Of a stretch of DNA of 64,000 bases, positions 9,437 through 18,219 are shown piece by piece. Source of the stretch: Bradyrhizobium sp. CCBAU 53338 (GTDB taxonomy: Bacteria > Pseudomonadota > Alphaproteobacteria > Rhizobiales > Xanthobacteraceae); the NCBI RefSeq assembly GCF_015291665.1, contig NZ_CP030048.1, forward strand, positions 3,162,001-3,226,000, given 5' to 3'. A program made the position numbers and the translations under genes. The notes under the pieces are model-generated. The model made no database searches, was not told the DNA's origin, and saw nothing but the letters and a program-made list of their open reading frames with translations. The first letter of the stretch is position 1. The number at the start of each line of letters is the position of its first letter.

Positions 9437-10000
9437 ATGACTGTTGCACTCCACCCATCGATCGATAACGGGCTCAAACAAGGTACCGGGCACTTTGCCG
9501 GCGGCACGCTCGCCTGCAAATGCAGCGATCATCAGGTCAAGGTCGGCATCAAGGGCGACGTGGCGCACAACCACGCCTGCGGCTGCACCAAGTGCTGGAA
9601 GCCGCAGGACGCGACCTTCTCGGTCGTGGCCGTCGTCCCGCGCCAGAACCTCACCGTGCTCGAGAACGGCGACAAGCTCCAGATCGTCGATGCCTCCGCG
9701 GTAATCCAGCGGCACGCCTGCAAGGCCTGCGGCACCCACATGTTCGGCCGCATCGAGAACAAGAACCATCCGTTCTACGGTCTCGACTTCATCCACCCCG
9801 AGCTGTTCCAGGAGCAGGGCTCGCAGGGGCCGCAATTCGCCGCCTTCGTCTCCTCCGTGATCGAGTCGGGCGTGAAGCCCGAGCAGATGGCGGGCATCCG
9901 GTCGCGGTTGAAGGAGATCGGGCTTGAGCCCTATGACTGCCTCTCGCCGGCGCTGATGGATGGGATTGCGACCCACGTGGCGAAGGCCAAGGCCGCCTGA
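9437..10000 (+). CDS. gfa: S-(hydroxymethyl)glutathione synthase (Gfa family)
   Basis: A 187-residue glutathione-dependent formaldehyde-activating enzyme thought to speed condensation of formaldehyde with glutathione. The zinc-binding cysteines of the GFA fold are visible in [18 protein letters not shown] and [12 protein letters not shown]. An AAAGGAGG ribosome site precedes the ATG. It is co-directional with frmA and the two clearly form one unit, ended by a strong hairpin at 10039-10071. Length is normal for the family. Confidence 0.95.
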   Translation: MTVALHPSIDNGLKQGTGHFAGGTLACKCSDHQVKVGIKGDVAHNHACGCTKCWKPQDATFSVVAVVPRQNLTVLENGDKLQIVDASAVIQRHACKACGTHMFGRIENKNHPFYGLDFIHPELFQEQGSQGPQFAAFVSSVIESGVKPEQMAGIRSRLKEIGLEPYDCLSPALMDGIATHVAKAKAA

Positions 10001-10038
10001 GCCTGCAGGCCAACTGATCCTAAAGGCCGTGCGGTAAC

Positions 10039-10071
10039 CGAACGGAGAGTTTCGCCAAAACTCTCCGTTCG
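10039..10071 (+). terminator. Strong hairpin after gfa
   Basis: Perfect 14-bp inverted repeat (CGAACGGAGAGTTT and its complement) around a 5-base loop, starting 38 bases after the gfa stop. No long T run follows, so it could also be an RNA-stabilising hairpin, but position and symmetry fit a terminator separating frmA-gfa from gntR. Confidence 0.7.
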
Positions 10072-10211
10072 ATTCGTGAGCAGTTAGGCTAGCCAAACCG
10101 GCCGGCCTCAGGCTAACCGACTGCTCCTGACGGGGCTGGCACCCGCAAAAAGACCTGGTTTGACGGCTTTTTTAGCAAGTTTAGGCGTTCGTGTTTTCCG
10201 TGGTGTTCTTC

Positions 10212-10221
10212 AGATATTTTA
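10212..10221 (+). promoter_or_regulatory. Candidate operator, site 2 (AGATATTTTA), gntR promoter region
   Basis: One mismatch to the AGATATTTCA form of the recurring motif, 86 bases upstream of the chosen gntR start. The position suits autoregulation. Confidence 0.35.
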
Positions 10222-10307
10222 CGTGGTATGGCTCAAGCCGAGATAATCGGTACCCACGTGCTGTCGATTGCAGGCACGTTTTGGCAACGAGAGGTCGAGC
10301 TAACCTT

Positions 10308-11108
10308 ATGGCGACACGTATGAAGAAACCGGCTGCCACGCCGGAGGCCGCGAGCGCCAAGCCAGCGAAGGGCAGGGCTGTCGGCAAAAACGCCGAGCAG
10401 TCCCCCTCTCTCGTGACGCAGGCATATGAGGAAATCAAAGAACGCATCCTGATGCTGCATTTCCTGCCGGGGCAGTATCTCAACGAGGCCGCGATATGTT
10501 CAAATTTGAATCTTGGGCGTACGCCGGTTCATCTTGCTCTGCAGCGGCTTCAAATTGAGGGCCTCATTGAAATCCTTCCTCGAAAGGGGATCGTCGTGCA
10601 GCCGGATAGCTTTGCTGAGATCATCAAGATTCTCGACTCGAGGCTAACGGTAGAGCCTGAGTTGGCCCGTGGAGCCGCGTGCCGCGTTGGCGCTGGCGAA
10701 GTTGATTCCGCCGCGATCGAGAGATTGAAGCAGCTTGCGACGGCGACCGATCCAAAGCAGATCCCCCCCGACATTGCCGGCTTTACTGTCTACGACCGAC
10801 GTTTTCATCAAGAGGTGGCGACGATTTCGGGCAACACTGTGATGAGTGATTTCGCGCGCAGGTTGCACGAGCGGTCGACGCGATTTTGGTATCTCAATCT
10901 TTGGCAAACGATCGATGTGAAAACCTCGAACCGACAACACGCCGCTATCGCCCAAGCGATCGCAAATGGCAATGAAGACGCGGCCGCCGACCACATGCGC
11001 GCACATATTCAGGCCGTCCGCGACCGGCTCGAGAAAATCCAACTGAGCTCGCCGAACGCACTACGGCGCCCCTCTGGCTTTTTCACGCCGGTACTTCCTC
11101 TCGCGTGA
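10308..11108 (+). CDS. GntR-family transcriptional regulator (FCD type)
   Basis: A 266-residue DNA-binding regulator. A basic, alanine-rich N-terminal tail (about 35 residues) is followed by a GntR winged helix (AYEEIKERILMLHFLPGQYLNE through LNLGRTPVHLALQRLQIEGLIE) and an FCD-type helical effector domain with YDRRFHQEVATISGN and a C-terminal H-x-x-I motif. I chose ATG 10308 because GAGG lies 13 bases upstream; an in-frame ATG at 10191 would add a non-conserved 39-residue extension. Copies of a 10-bp palindrome lie upstream of this gene, across its stop codon, and before neighbouring operons. It is therefore the best candidate regulator of the 7-31 kb genes. FCD regulators usually bind a small organic acid. 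Confidence 0.9.
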   Translation: MATRMKKPAATPEAASAKPAKGRAVGKNAEQSPSLVTQAYEEIKERILMLHFLPGQYLNEAAICSNLNLGRTPVHLALQRLQIEGLIEILPRKGIVVQPDSFAEIIKILDSRLTVEPELARGAACRVGAGEVDSAAIERLKQLATATDPKQIPPDIAGFTVYDRRFHQEVATISGNTVMSDFARRLHERSTRFWYLNLWQTIDVKTSNRQHAAIAQAIANGNEDAAADHMRAHIQAVRDRLEKIQLSSPNALRRPSGFFTPVLPLA

Positions 11109-11115
11109 TATATCT
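11106..11115 (+). promoter_or_regulatory. Candidate operator, site 3 (TGATATATCT)
   Basis: It overlaps the gntR stop codon and is one base away from a TTGATG hexamer that could serve as a -35 element for the deacetylase-fold gene starting at 11208. Confidence 0.5.
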
Positions 11116-11207
11116 GTTGATGTTTTTTGGAAAGTACGATAGCTCCGCAGCGGACTTGGGTGAGGATGACGCGTTTGTGCGCCCCAAGCCGATGACGGAG
11201 TGCAAAA

Positions 11208-12086
11208 GTGCCCCAGGATTTTCCTCGTCAGAGGTTTGGCTTTGCGCCGATCAATAAGCGCTCGCGTCTAAATCTGCCCAATCAAGCGCGGATCGCGGTT
11301 TATCTGATCGTCAATATTGAGGTGTGGCCGTTCGACAAGCCCGTTCCTCGCCAGTATTTTGGCGCGCCGGGAGGCGCCGCCGTGGTGCCTGACGTACCAA
11401 ACTGGTCGTGGCACGAATACGGCATGCGCGTTGGTTTTTGGAGGTTGATGGATAGCATCGCCGCGCGCGGGATCAAGGCATCTGCTGCTATCAACGGCGA
11501 AGTCATTAGCTCCGAATACGAGCCGGTGGCGCGTGCGGTGCGCGATGCCGGCTGGAATTTCATGGGACACGGCTACCATCAGCGGCCGGTTCATTTGTTG
11601 CAAGATCAAGCGGCCGATATCCGGCGCACCTTTGAGGTCATCCGAGACTATTCGGGAAAGCCGCCGCTCGGCTGGCTCGGACCTGGCTTACATGAGACGG
11701 CGGAGACCCTCGATCACCTGGCTGAGGCTGGTTTCAAATTTGTTGTGGATTGGCCGCTGGACGATCACCCCGTCCGGATGAATTCCAAGAACGGCGACAT
11801 CTTCTCTATTCCGTATTCCGTCGAGATGGGCGATCTGCCGCTCATGGTTGCCCACCAGCATGAATCTCCAGCTTGGCTCACCCGCGTCATCGATCAGTTT
11901 GATCGCCTCTACCTTGAAGGCGAAACGCAGCCGCGCGTGATGTCGATGAGCGTTCATCCTTACATTATCGGAGCGCCCCACCGGCTGAAGTATTTCGAAT
12001 TGGCCCTCGATTACATCTTGAAAAGAGACGGGGTCTGGTTTGCGACTCCCGAGGAAATCTACGAGTGGAGTGCGCGTATCATCTGA
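11208..12086 (+). CDS. Polysaccharide-deacetylase-fold hydrolase (PuuE/allantoinase-like)
   Basis: A 292-residue NodB-fold protein starting at GTG with GGAG seven bases upstream. Family features include the GHGYHQRP segment (H-x-x-x-H type metal or active-site region), GWLGPGLHETAETLDHLAEAG, and the late SVHPYIIGAPHR motif. The canonical T-F-D-D-G motif is absent and replaced by VNIEVWPF, as in the PuuE-like subgroup that hydrolyses ring or linear amides rather than sugars. It sits between gntR and an acyl ligase, with a candidate operator on each side. An amide- or formamide-cleaving role is plausible inference. Confidence 0.82.
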   Translation: MPQDFPRQRFGFAPINKRSRLNLPNQARIAVYLIVNIEVWPFDKPVPRQYFGAPGGAAVVPDVPNWSWHEYGMRVGFWRLMDSIAARGIKASAAINGEVISSEYEPVARAVRDAGWNFMGHGYHQRPVHLLQDQAADIRRTFEVIRDYSGKPPLGWLGPGLHETAETLDHLAEAGFKFVVDWPLDDHPVRMNSKNGDIFSIPYSVEMGDLPLMVAHQHESPAWLTRVIDQFDRLYLEGETQPRVMSMSVHPYIIGAPHRLKYFELALDYILKRDGVWFATPEEIYEWSARII

Positions 12087-12093
12087 TATATCA
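12084..12093 (+). promoter_or_regulatory. Candidate operator, site 4 (TGATATATCA) next to TTGACA
   Basis: Perfect palindrome overlapping the stop codon of the deacetylase-fold gene. One base later comes a consensus -35 hexamer TTGACA (12095-12100) facing the ligase gene; no convincing -10 was found. This is among the best-formed copies of the motif. Confidence 0.55.
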
Positions 12094-12161
12094 CTTGACA
12101 TTGTACTCGTAGCCGCTAGTGCTCTCTTTCATGAGAGTGGGGGCGCTCTCGGGATGGAGCT

Positions 12162-13775
12162 GTGGCCTTGACAGAAATGGTGTCGTCCGCTGCATATATC
12201 CTCGCGAATGAAAGAACGGTTCCCGCTCTGCTTGCCAAACAAGCTGCGCGCTATGAGGACCAAAAGCTCTTTGTCTGCGGTGGGGCCTCGTGGACATATC
12301 GGTCCTGCCGCGATACGGCCGCGTCTTATGCGGGGTGCCTTCTCCAAGCCGGCATCACAGCCGGAGATCGCGTCGCAATCTTTTGTGGCAACAAGCCGGA
12401 ATTGCTGGCTGTCTTTCTGGGGTGCGGCTGGATTGGAGCTGTCAGCGTCCCGATCAATACGGCTGCGCGTGGGCATCAACTTCAGCACATGCTCAGCACA
12501 TCGGGTGCCAAGCTTATCATGATCGAAGCCGAGCATTTGCATGTGCTCGAAGCAATTGATTTCGCACGATTGCCGCTTGCCTCGGCCTGGATTTTAGGCG
12601 AGGGGGCATCCGAGGCGGCGAAGAGTCTTCCGGTCAAAACGAGCCGGCTGCCTGATCCTGGGCCGGCCGCAACACCTGCGGCTATCAAGCCTTCCGATCC
12701 TCTGACGATCCTCTTTACATCCGGAACGACGGGGCCATCCAAAGGGGTGGTGTGTCCCCACGGGCAATTTTTCTGGTGGGGCATCTACACTGGAAAAGCG
12801 CTGGGGCTCGTGGAGCGCGATGTTCTCCATACCACTTTGCCCCTGTTTCACACGAACGCCTTGAACTGCTTCTTCCAGGCTTTGCTGCACGGAGCAACCC
12901 AAGTCGTTGATGCGCGCTTCTCCGTCTCAAATTTCTATGAAGCCTTGCGGCAGTCTGGCGCCACGGTAACGTATGTCCTTGGAGCGATGGTGCCGATGTT
13001 GCTATCGCGCCCGGAGGAGCCAAGCGAGCGGCAGCACACGGTGCGCTGTGCTCTCGCGCCGGGCGTGCCGGAGCAGGCAAACCGAGACTTCGAGCGCCGT
13101 ACGGGGATTGCTCTCCTGGATGGGTTCGGGTCGACAGAGAGCAACGCCGTGATCTGTTCGACGATGCAGCATCGCAAGCCCGGCTATGTTGGCCAGGTGA
13201 TGGATGGATTTGAAGCTCTCATTGTCGACGAGGACGACAACCCCGTCCAAGATGGTCAGCCGGGTGAGCTGCTCCTGAGGGCACGCGAGCCCTTCGCTAT
13301 GGCGCTCGGCTATTTCGGCATGCCCGACAAAACCGTCGAGGCGTGGCGAAATTTGTGGCTGCACACTGGCGACCGGCTTGTGCGAACCCCTGACGGCTAT
13401 TTTCGTTTCATCGATCGGTTGAAGGATACGATACGCCGCCGCGGCGAGAACATTTCGTCTTTCGAGGTCGAACAGGTTCTACTCTCTCATCCCGATGTTG
13501 CGCTAGCAGCGGTCTTTCCAGTCTCGTCCGATTTGGCAGAGGATGAAGTGATGACCGTTCTCCTCCTGAAAGATGGCGCGACGCTTCGTCAAGAAGACGT
13601 TGTTCGCTTCTGTGAGGGCAAGCTTTCCTATTTTGCGATACCGCGCTTCGTCGAATTCGTAACAGATATGCCACGAACTGAGAGCGGTAAGGTACAAAAG
13701 TTCAAGCTTCGTGCCCGTGGCAAGACTGACGCGACCTGGGATCGGGAAGCAGCTGGCGTGACGGTGAAGCGGTAG
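12162..13775 (+). CDS. AMP-dependent acyl-CoA synthetase/ligase
   Basis: An ANL-superfamily enzyme of up to 537 residues that activates a carboxylic acid as acyl-AMP and usually transfers it to CoA. It has the P-loop LFTSGTTGPSKG near residue 182, the adenylate motif DGFGSTES, the hinge region TGDRL plus DRLKDTIRRRGENIS, and the C-terminal lysine motif ESGKVQKFKLR. The start is ambiguous. GTG 12162 is the longest option, but GGAG at 12156 is better spaced for TTG 12168. It is probably monocistronic, with a candidate operator and TTGACA upstream, and ends convergent with the TTT binding protein. The substrate is probably an aromatic or short-chain acid of the same pathway. Confidence 0.92.
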   Translation: MALTEMVSSAAYILANERTVPALLAKQAARYEDQKLFVCGGASWTYRSCRDTAASYAGCLLQAGITAGDRVAIFCGNKPELLAVFLGCGWIGAVSVPINTAARGHQLQHMLSTSGAKLIMIEAEHLHVLEAIDFARLPLASAWILGEGASEAAKSLPVKTSRLPDPGPAATPAAIKPSDPLTILFTSGTTGPSKGVVCPHGQFFWWGIYTGKALGLVERDVLHTTLPLFHTNALNCFFQALLHGATQVVDARFSVSNFYEALRQSGATVTYVLGAMVPMLLSRPEEPSERQHTVRCALAPGVPEQANRDFERRTGIALLDGFGSTESNAVICSTMQHRKPGYVGQVMDGFEALIVDEDDNPVQDGQPGELLLRAREPFAMALGYFGMPDKTVEAWRNLWLHTGDRLVRTPDGYFRFIDRLKDTIRRRGENISSFEVEQVLLSHPDVALAAVFPVSSDLAEDEVMTVLLLKDGATLRQEDVVRFCEGKLSYFAIPRFVEFVTDMPRTESGKVQKFKLRARGKTDATWDREAAGVTVKR

Positions 13776-13843
13776 ATTATTAGGTACGCCGGTTGTCAGC
13801 CTGGAGGCGTTGACGGCCGACCTCAAGGACGCAGGAATCGCCG

Positions 13844-14806
13844 CTATTCCATCTTGATCCTTGCCCCCTCGATCACGGCGCGCCACATAGCAGTATCAGC
13901 CTCGATCTTTTCGGCAAGATCCGCCGCGCCTTGCCCCAGCGGCTCGACGCCGGCGGAGGTGAGCTGAGCTTTGACCTCGGGGTCGGTCAGGACAGCGTGA
14001 AGTGTTTCCTCAAGCTGCGTACGGATTTCCTTCGCAGTGCTGCGGGCAACCAGCACAGCGAACCAAGCGCTGGTGTCGAACTTAGACAGCCCTGCTTCGG
14101 CGAGCGTAGGGACGTTGGGAAGAAGCGAACTGCGAGTTCCGGTTGTCACGGCGAGTGCTCGCAATGTGCCGGCTTGTATTTGAGGCAGTACCGTCGGCAA
14201 ATTGTCAAACATGAGTTGAACCTGCCCCCCAAGGAGATCGGTAACTGCGGGCGCACTTCCTTTATAAGGGACATGCAGGAGCCGGATGCCAGTTTGCATC
14301 GCAAATAACTCGCCATTGAGGTGCCCGTTCGAGCCTATTCCCTGTGACGCGTAGGCGAGCTTCCCGGGATTTGCTTTCGCGAAGACGATCAACTCAGCGA
14401 CCGTTTTTGCGGGGACGGAAGGATTTACCACAAGCACGTTGGGGACCTGACCCGTGCGCGTGATAGGCGCTAGATCCCGCTGAACATCGTAGTTCAGGTT
14501 TCCAAAAATCGACGGATTCGATGTCAACGCGCTCGATGCGACAGCCAGCCAGGTGTGCCCGTCAGGGGCTGTACGCGCGACCGTCTGGACGCCGATGGCG
14601 CCATTCGCTCCCGGACGATTCTCGACGAGGATTGGCTGGGACCAGCGCTCGCGGAGCTTCTGTGCAATCGTTCGCGCGATGATATCGCTGGTTCCGCCTG
14701 CCTGATAGGGGGAGATAATCGTGACGGGACGGCTTGGAAACGATTGAGCCCACGCCAAGCTATTTGTGAGCGTCAGCACAACGGCCAGCAATATCCGCTT
14801 CAACAT
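13844..14806 (-). CDS. Tripartite tricarboxylate transporter (Bug/TctC-type) substrate-binding protein
   Basis: A 320-residue extracytoplasmic binding protein of the Bug family, starting MLKRILLAVVLTL with a signal peptide ending near AWA-Q. Family landmarks are RPVTIISPYQAGGTSDIIAR, NRPGANGAIG and YKGSAPAVTDLLGGQVQLMFDN. I chose ATG 14806, preceded by GAGAGG; an ATG further upstream at 14905 would bury the signal peptide. No TctA/TctB membrane subunits are nearby, so it is an orphan binding protein, common in this family. It presumably binds an organic acid. A tandem copy of the candidate operator lies in the divergent region at 15027-15045. Confidence 0.93.
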   Translation of the reverse strand: MLKRILLAVVLTLTNSLAWAQSFPSRPVTIISPYQAGGTSDIIARTIAQKLRERWSQPILVENRPGANGAIGVQTVARTAPDGHTWLAVASSALTSNPSIFGNLNYDVQRDLAPITRTGQVPNVLVVNPSVPAKTVAELIVFAKANPGKLAYASQGIGSNGHLNGELFAMQTGIRLLHVPYKGSAPAVTDLLGGQVQLMFDNLPTVLPQIQAGTLRALAVTTGTRSSLLPNVPTLAEAGLSKFDTSAWFAVLVARSTAKEIRTQLEETLHAVLTDPEVKAQLTSAGVEPLGQGAADLAEKIEADTAMWRAVIEGARIKME

Positions 14807-15391
14807 CGATTCAACCTCTCGTCTACAGCCATCGATTACCAAGAACCCGCGCCTAAGCGACGTGGCTTGTTGGTGCGTTTTTCTAAAACTCATTCTCATC
14901 CACAATCATGCCTCATCGATCGCAACCCTCGCATGCGGGTCCGGTCTCCTATCGAGCTGGGCGGCAGGCCACCGGTTGTGCCGAGCCTCTGCCCACAAAA
15001 CCACGTGCGGCATCAATTGACAAAGACGATATTTCAGATATTTCAGGTGGTGTGCAAGCTGAAGTTACACTAAATGAGGATTCTTGGGCTGTTGCGCAAT
15101 CGCGAATGTGGGTGTCGTCCGCCGCAAGGGGTGCATCAAGCTCATCCGCGGCCGTCGGAGAGGCTATGCCATTCGGAATAGTGGAAACCAGCGATATGAT
15201 CTCTCGTGAAGCCGAGCAGGGTTTGTTGGAGTGGGGGCGTTTCCTCGCCGCGGGCGCTCAGGCTGCGTGCCCTGCGCTTCGCCGCGGCTGCGCGGGACTA
15301 AACAGAACTTGGTTCGCGCGAGCCGCCGACACGCCGCGCGGTGCGGACGAAGATGTCTATTCACGTCGAGATGAATCGGGAGAATGATTAC
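14807..15391. other. Divergent intergenic region
   Basis: About 585 bases between the Bug-type protein and the cupin operon. I see no convincing gene in it. Its notable content is the tandem motif copy at 15027-15045. The part from 15060 to 15390 has open frames but no recognisable protein. Confidence 0.6.
15027..15045 (+). promoter_or_regulatory. Candidate operator, site 5: tandem GATATTTCA repeat
   Basis: Two GATATTTCA units in direct tandem (15028-15036 and 15037-15045) in the divergent region, the only doubled copy of the motif. It could serve the Bug-type gene on the minus strand (about 220 bases away) or the cupin-led operon (about 350 bases away). Confidence 0.5.
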
Positions 15392-15802
15392 GTGACTACG
15401 CAACCCAACATGCCTGCTAACATGCCGAAGCTCGACGAAGTGCTGATCAAGAGCAACGAGCAAGACTGGCGTCCAAAGTCCTTGAAGGGCGTGTACGAGA
15501 AGGTGCTTTGGCGTGATGACGAGACCGGAGCGTCGATCTGCTTGATCAAGTTCGACAAGGGCACGAGTATCCCGGAACCCCACATGCATGCCTCCAACCA
15601 GTTTATGTTCGTGCTGGAGGGGCACTACGAGTACAAGCATAATGGGCTCGTGTTGCGGCCGGGTTCATTCTATTGGAATCCCAAGGGCAATGTGCATGGC
15701 CCGACGATCGCGCACGAAGACACGGTCGTTGTCGAAATCTATGATGGTCCGCATTACCCGCAGCGCCCGAGTTGGTATGACAACGATCAGGATGCTCGCT
15801 GA
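15392..15802 (+). CDS. Cupin-domain protein (first gene of the ring-processing operon)
   Basis: A small single-domain cupin of about 136 residues. Cupin motif 1 is PEPHMHASNQFMFVLEGHYEY and motif 2 is PGSFYWNPKGNVHG, giving two histidines in motif 1 and one in motif 2 for a metal. I prefer GTG 15392 because GGGAG lies nine bases upstream; in-frame ATG 15353 and 15371 and GTG 15341 are alternatives. Its stop overlaps the next start (TGATG). It resembles ChrR/dioxygenase-like small cupins and could be a metal-dependent oxygenase or isomerase, but the reaction cannot be assigned. Confidence 0.82.
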   Translation: MTTQPNMPANMPKLDEVLIKSNEQDWRPKSLKGVYEKVLWRDDETGASICLIKFDKGTSIPEPHMHASNQFMFVLEGHYEYKHNGLVLRPGSFYWNPKGNVHGPTIAHEDTVVVEIYDGPHYPQRPSWYDNDQDAR

Positions 15803-16878
15803 TGGCCGTCTCGAACCCGAAGCAAGTAATCGAGGTTGGGGCTGCGCGTCTGGCGCGCGACGTTGCGTCGATCTTTGTGGCTGCGGGAATTCGTCATGAG
15901 GATGCGGGCATCGTCGCGGAGGACATCGTGGCGGCCGATCTCGAGGGGGTGCCGTCGCACGGCGTCATGCTTGTCCCGATGTATCTGGACCGCGTTCTGC
16001 GCGGTTCGATCTCGAAAGCATCGGGCGGTGATGTGGCCGTTGATCGTGGCGGTGCCGTTGTTCTCGATGCAAAGAACGCGTTCGGACAGTTGACTGCACG
16101 GCAGGCCGTGGAACTCGTGTCCAAGCGCGCGCAAGACGTGGGTCTTGCAGCAGTCGCGGTCCGAAATGCGTTTCACTTCGGAACGGCGGGACGTTATGCC
16201 CGCATGCTCGCGGATCGAGGCTGCATCGGCATCGTGATGTCGAACACGCGTCCGCTCATGCCCGCGCCCGGCGGTGCCGAGGCTCTTGTTGGCAACAATC
16301 CGCTCGCTATCGCCATTCCATCCGGCGGTGACCATCACGCGGAAGTCGATCTTGCCATGAGCGCTACCGCGATGGGCAAAATTCGGCTGGCTGCGGCATC
16401 GAGATCCTCGATCCCGGAAGGGTGGGCCGCCGATGCGCAGGGTCGTGCGACAACCGATCCCGCGAAAGCTATTAAGGGCATGCTGCTGCCGGCGGCGGGT
16501 CCGAAAGGGTTCGGTCTCGCCTTCATGATCGATATGCTGAGCGGAGGGCTTTCCGGGGGTGCCGTTGGTGCCGAGGTGCGTCCGCTCTACGGCGACCCTG
16601 CCGACCCGTACAATTGCAGTCAGTTCTTCATTGCGCTCAACGTTTCGCACTTCGCCGAGGACGGGTCATTTAAGGCTCGCGTAGCTGGCCAGCTCGAGCG
16701 AATCTCGTCGTCCAAGCGTGCACCCAATGTCGACCGCATCTATGCACCAGGCGAGCTCGTGGACGCGACCGCGAAGAAGAGTGCGGGTGTCTGTCACCTT
16801 GCCCCCGAGACCGCGCGAAGTCTGAAGGAAGCAGCCGCCAAGGTTGGCATCAATCTTGACGCTCCATACGTAGCTTAA
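15802..16878 (+). CDS. Malate/L-lactate/sulfolactate dehydrogenase-family (LDH2) oxidoreductase
   Basis: A 358-residue NAD(P)-dependent 2-hydroxyacid dehydrogenase of the LDH2/MDH2 family, which has its own fold rather than a Rossmann fold. The catalytic histidine lies in GVPSHGVMLVPMYLDR. Other landmarks are RNAFHFGTAGRYA, SNTRPLMPAPGG and PKGFGLAFMIDMLSGGLSGG. The start overlaps the cupin stop. In this operon it could oxidise or reduce a hydroxy/oxo acid or a cyclic imine; family members include delta1-piperideine-2-carboxylate reductase. Length is normal. Confidence 0.9.
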   Translation: MAVSNPKQVIEVGAARLARDVASIFVAAGIRHEDAGIVAEDIVAADLEGVPSHGVMLVPMYLDRVLRGSISKASGGDVAVDRGGAVVLDAKNAFGQLTARQAVELVSKRAQDVGLAAVAVRNAFHFGTAGRYARMLADRGCIGIVMSNTRPLMPAPGGAEALVGNNPLAIAIPSGGDHHAEVDLAMSATAMGKIRLAAASRSSIPEGWAADAQGRATTDPAKAIKGMLLPAAGPKGFGLAFMIDMLSGGLSGGAVGAEVRPLYGDPADPYNCSQFFIALNVSHFAEDGSFKARVAGQLERISSSKRAPNVDRIYAPGELVDATAKKSAGVCHLAPETARSLKEAAAKVGINLDAPYVA

Positions 16879-16891
16879 GAAGGATCGTTCC

Positions 16892-17290
16892 ATGAAGAAG
16901 CAAGTTACCACTGAAAAGCTGCGCCAGCCCAATGGCCACTTCTCCCAGGCTACGACAATTGAGGCGCGCGGAAAGCTGGTCTTCGTTTCCGGCATGACCG
17001 CCCGCAAGCCTGACGGCTCTATCGCCGGCGTCGGTGATGTCTCTGCGCAGACCCGGCAGGTCTGCGAAAATATCAAGGCTGCGGTCGAAGCCGCCGGCGG
17101 CACGCTCGACGACGTGGTGCGAGTCGATGTCTATGTGCGGAATATGGAGCATTTCGATGCCATCCACGCCGTTCGCCGGGAGTATTTCAAGCCGCCGCTG
17201 CCGGCCTCGACCATGGTTGAGATCTGCAAGATGACCCATCCGGATTATCTGATTGAGATCAATGCCATCGCCGTGCTGCCCAACGCCTGA
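16892..17290 (+). CDS. RidA/YjgF-family protein (possible enamine/imine deaminase)
   Basis: A 132-residue Rid-family protein. Its conserved arginine lies in the VVRVDVYVRNMEHF segment, and the C-terminal EINAIAVLP strand is present. Family members hydrolyse reactive enamines and imines, and some are 2-aminomuconate deaminases in aminophenol and 3-hydroxyanthranilate degradation. It sits 13 bases after the LDH2-type gene with AGAAGGA upstream and 14 bases before the FAH-family gene. The RidA-FAH neighbourhood favours a catabolic deaminase role over general housekeeping; this is inference. Confidence 0.9.
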   Translation: MKKQVTTEKLRQPNGHFSQATTIEARGKLVFVSGMTARKPDGSIAGVGDVSAQTRQVCENIKAAVEAAGGTLDDVVRVDVYVRNMEHFDAIHAVRREYFKPPLPASTMVEICKMTHPDYLIEINAIAVLPNA

Positions 17291-17304
17291 CGGAAGTAAC
17301 TAGG

Positions 17305-18219
17305 ATGCGGTTTGCTAGTCTAAATTTCGCCGGCAAGGAGCGCGTCGGCATCGTCGAAAATGACGAAGTCCTCCTGCTGCCAGAAGGGTTGGCTGACGTC
17401 GCCGACTTTATTGCACTCGGTGGCGACGGTCGCGATCTGGTCGCTAAACTGCGTCGGGGCGACACGGCGCCGCGCGTTGCTCTTGCGCAGGCGGTGTTGC
17501 TGGCCCCTGTTCGACGCTTTCGACGGGACATCATGTGTACGGGGTGGAACTATTGGGACCACTTTGAGGAGGGACGTGGCAAGCGGGAAGGCCAAGAGGT
17601 CGATCGTCCCAAGGCGCCGACGTTTTTCAGCAAGGGACCTGGTACCGTAATCGGTCCAACCGATGACATCGCCTTCGACGCGCGGATCTCGGCCAAGTGG
17701 GACTATGAAGCGGAATTGGCCCTTGTCATCGGCAGGGCAGGGCGCAGCATTCCCGCTTCACAGGCGCTGGATCATGTCTTCGGTTACTTCCTGGCCAACG
17801 ACGTGTCGCAGCGCGATCTGCAGCGACGTCATGGCGGTCAGTGGTTGAAGGGCAAAAGCATCGACGATACGATGCCGATGGGGCCTACTGTCGTCACCGA
17901 AGACGAACTCGAAGTCCCAGAGATCCGGCTCGAGTGCCTTCTCAACGGTCAGGTGATGCAGAGCGCACTCGTGAAGCAGATGGCCTTCTCCATCCCGGAA
18001 CTCATCGCCGAGCTCTCGTTCGGGATGACTCTCATGCCCGGGGATGTGATTATCACCGGGACGCCAGCCGGTGTCGGCAATGCGCGCGAGCCGCAGATAT
18101 TCATGAAAGCTGGCGATCACGTGCTCGTCCGCGGTACAGGGCTGGGCGAGCTTAGCAACCGACTGGTCTCGCGCGATCTCTATGGTGCCAGCGACGTGCC
18201 GGCAATGAGTGCATCCTGA
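17305..18219 (+). CDS. Fumarylacetoacetate hydrolase-family protein
   Basis: A 304-residue FAH-family enzyme with a small N-terminal domain and a catalytic C-terminal barrel. The metal ligands are recognisable in WDYEAELALVIGR (Glu-x-Glu) and the following FGYFLANDVSQRDLQ (Asp). The late MTLMPGDVIITGTPAGVG segment is diagnostic. The family covers C-C hydrolases, 4-oxalocrotonate decarboxylase/hydratase-like enzymes and isomerases of meta-cleavage pathways. Next to RidA and an ACMSD-like amidohydrolase, it probably acts on the opened ring product. Its stop shares one base with the next start. Confidence 0.92.
   Translation: MRFASLNFAGKERVGIVENDEVLLLPEGLADVADFIALGGDGRDLVAKLRRGDTAPRVALAQAVLLAPVRRFRRDIMCTGWNYWDHFEEGRGKREGQEVDRPKAPTFFSKGPGTVIGPTDDIAFDARISAKWDYEAELALVIGRAGRSIPASQALDHVFGYFLANDVSQRDLQRRHGGQWLKGKSIDDTMPMGPTVVTEDELEVPEIRLECLLNGQVMQSALVKQMAFSIPELIAELSFGMTLMPGDVIITGTPAGVGNAREPQIFMKAGDHVLVRGTGLGELSNRLVSRDLYGASDVPAMSAS

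Noticed and set aside
14908..15387. 159-codon plus-strand frame before the cupin operon
   Set aside because: It lies over the divergent regulatory region, has no recognisable domain and overlaps the better-supported cupin start.
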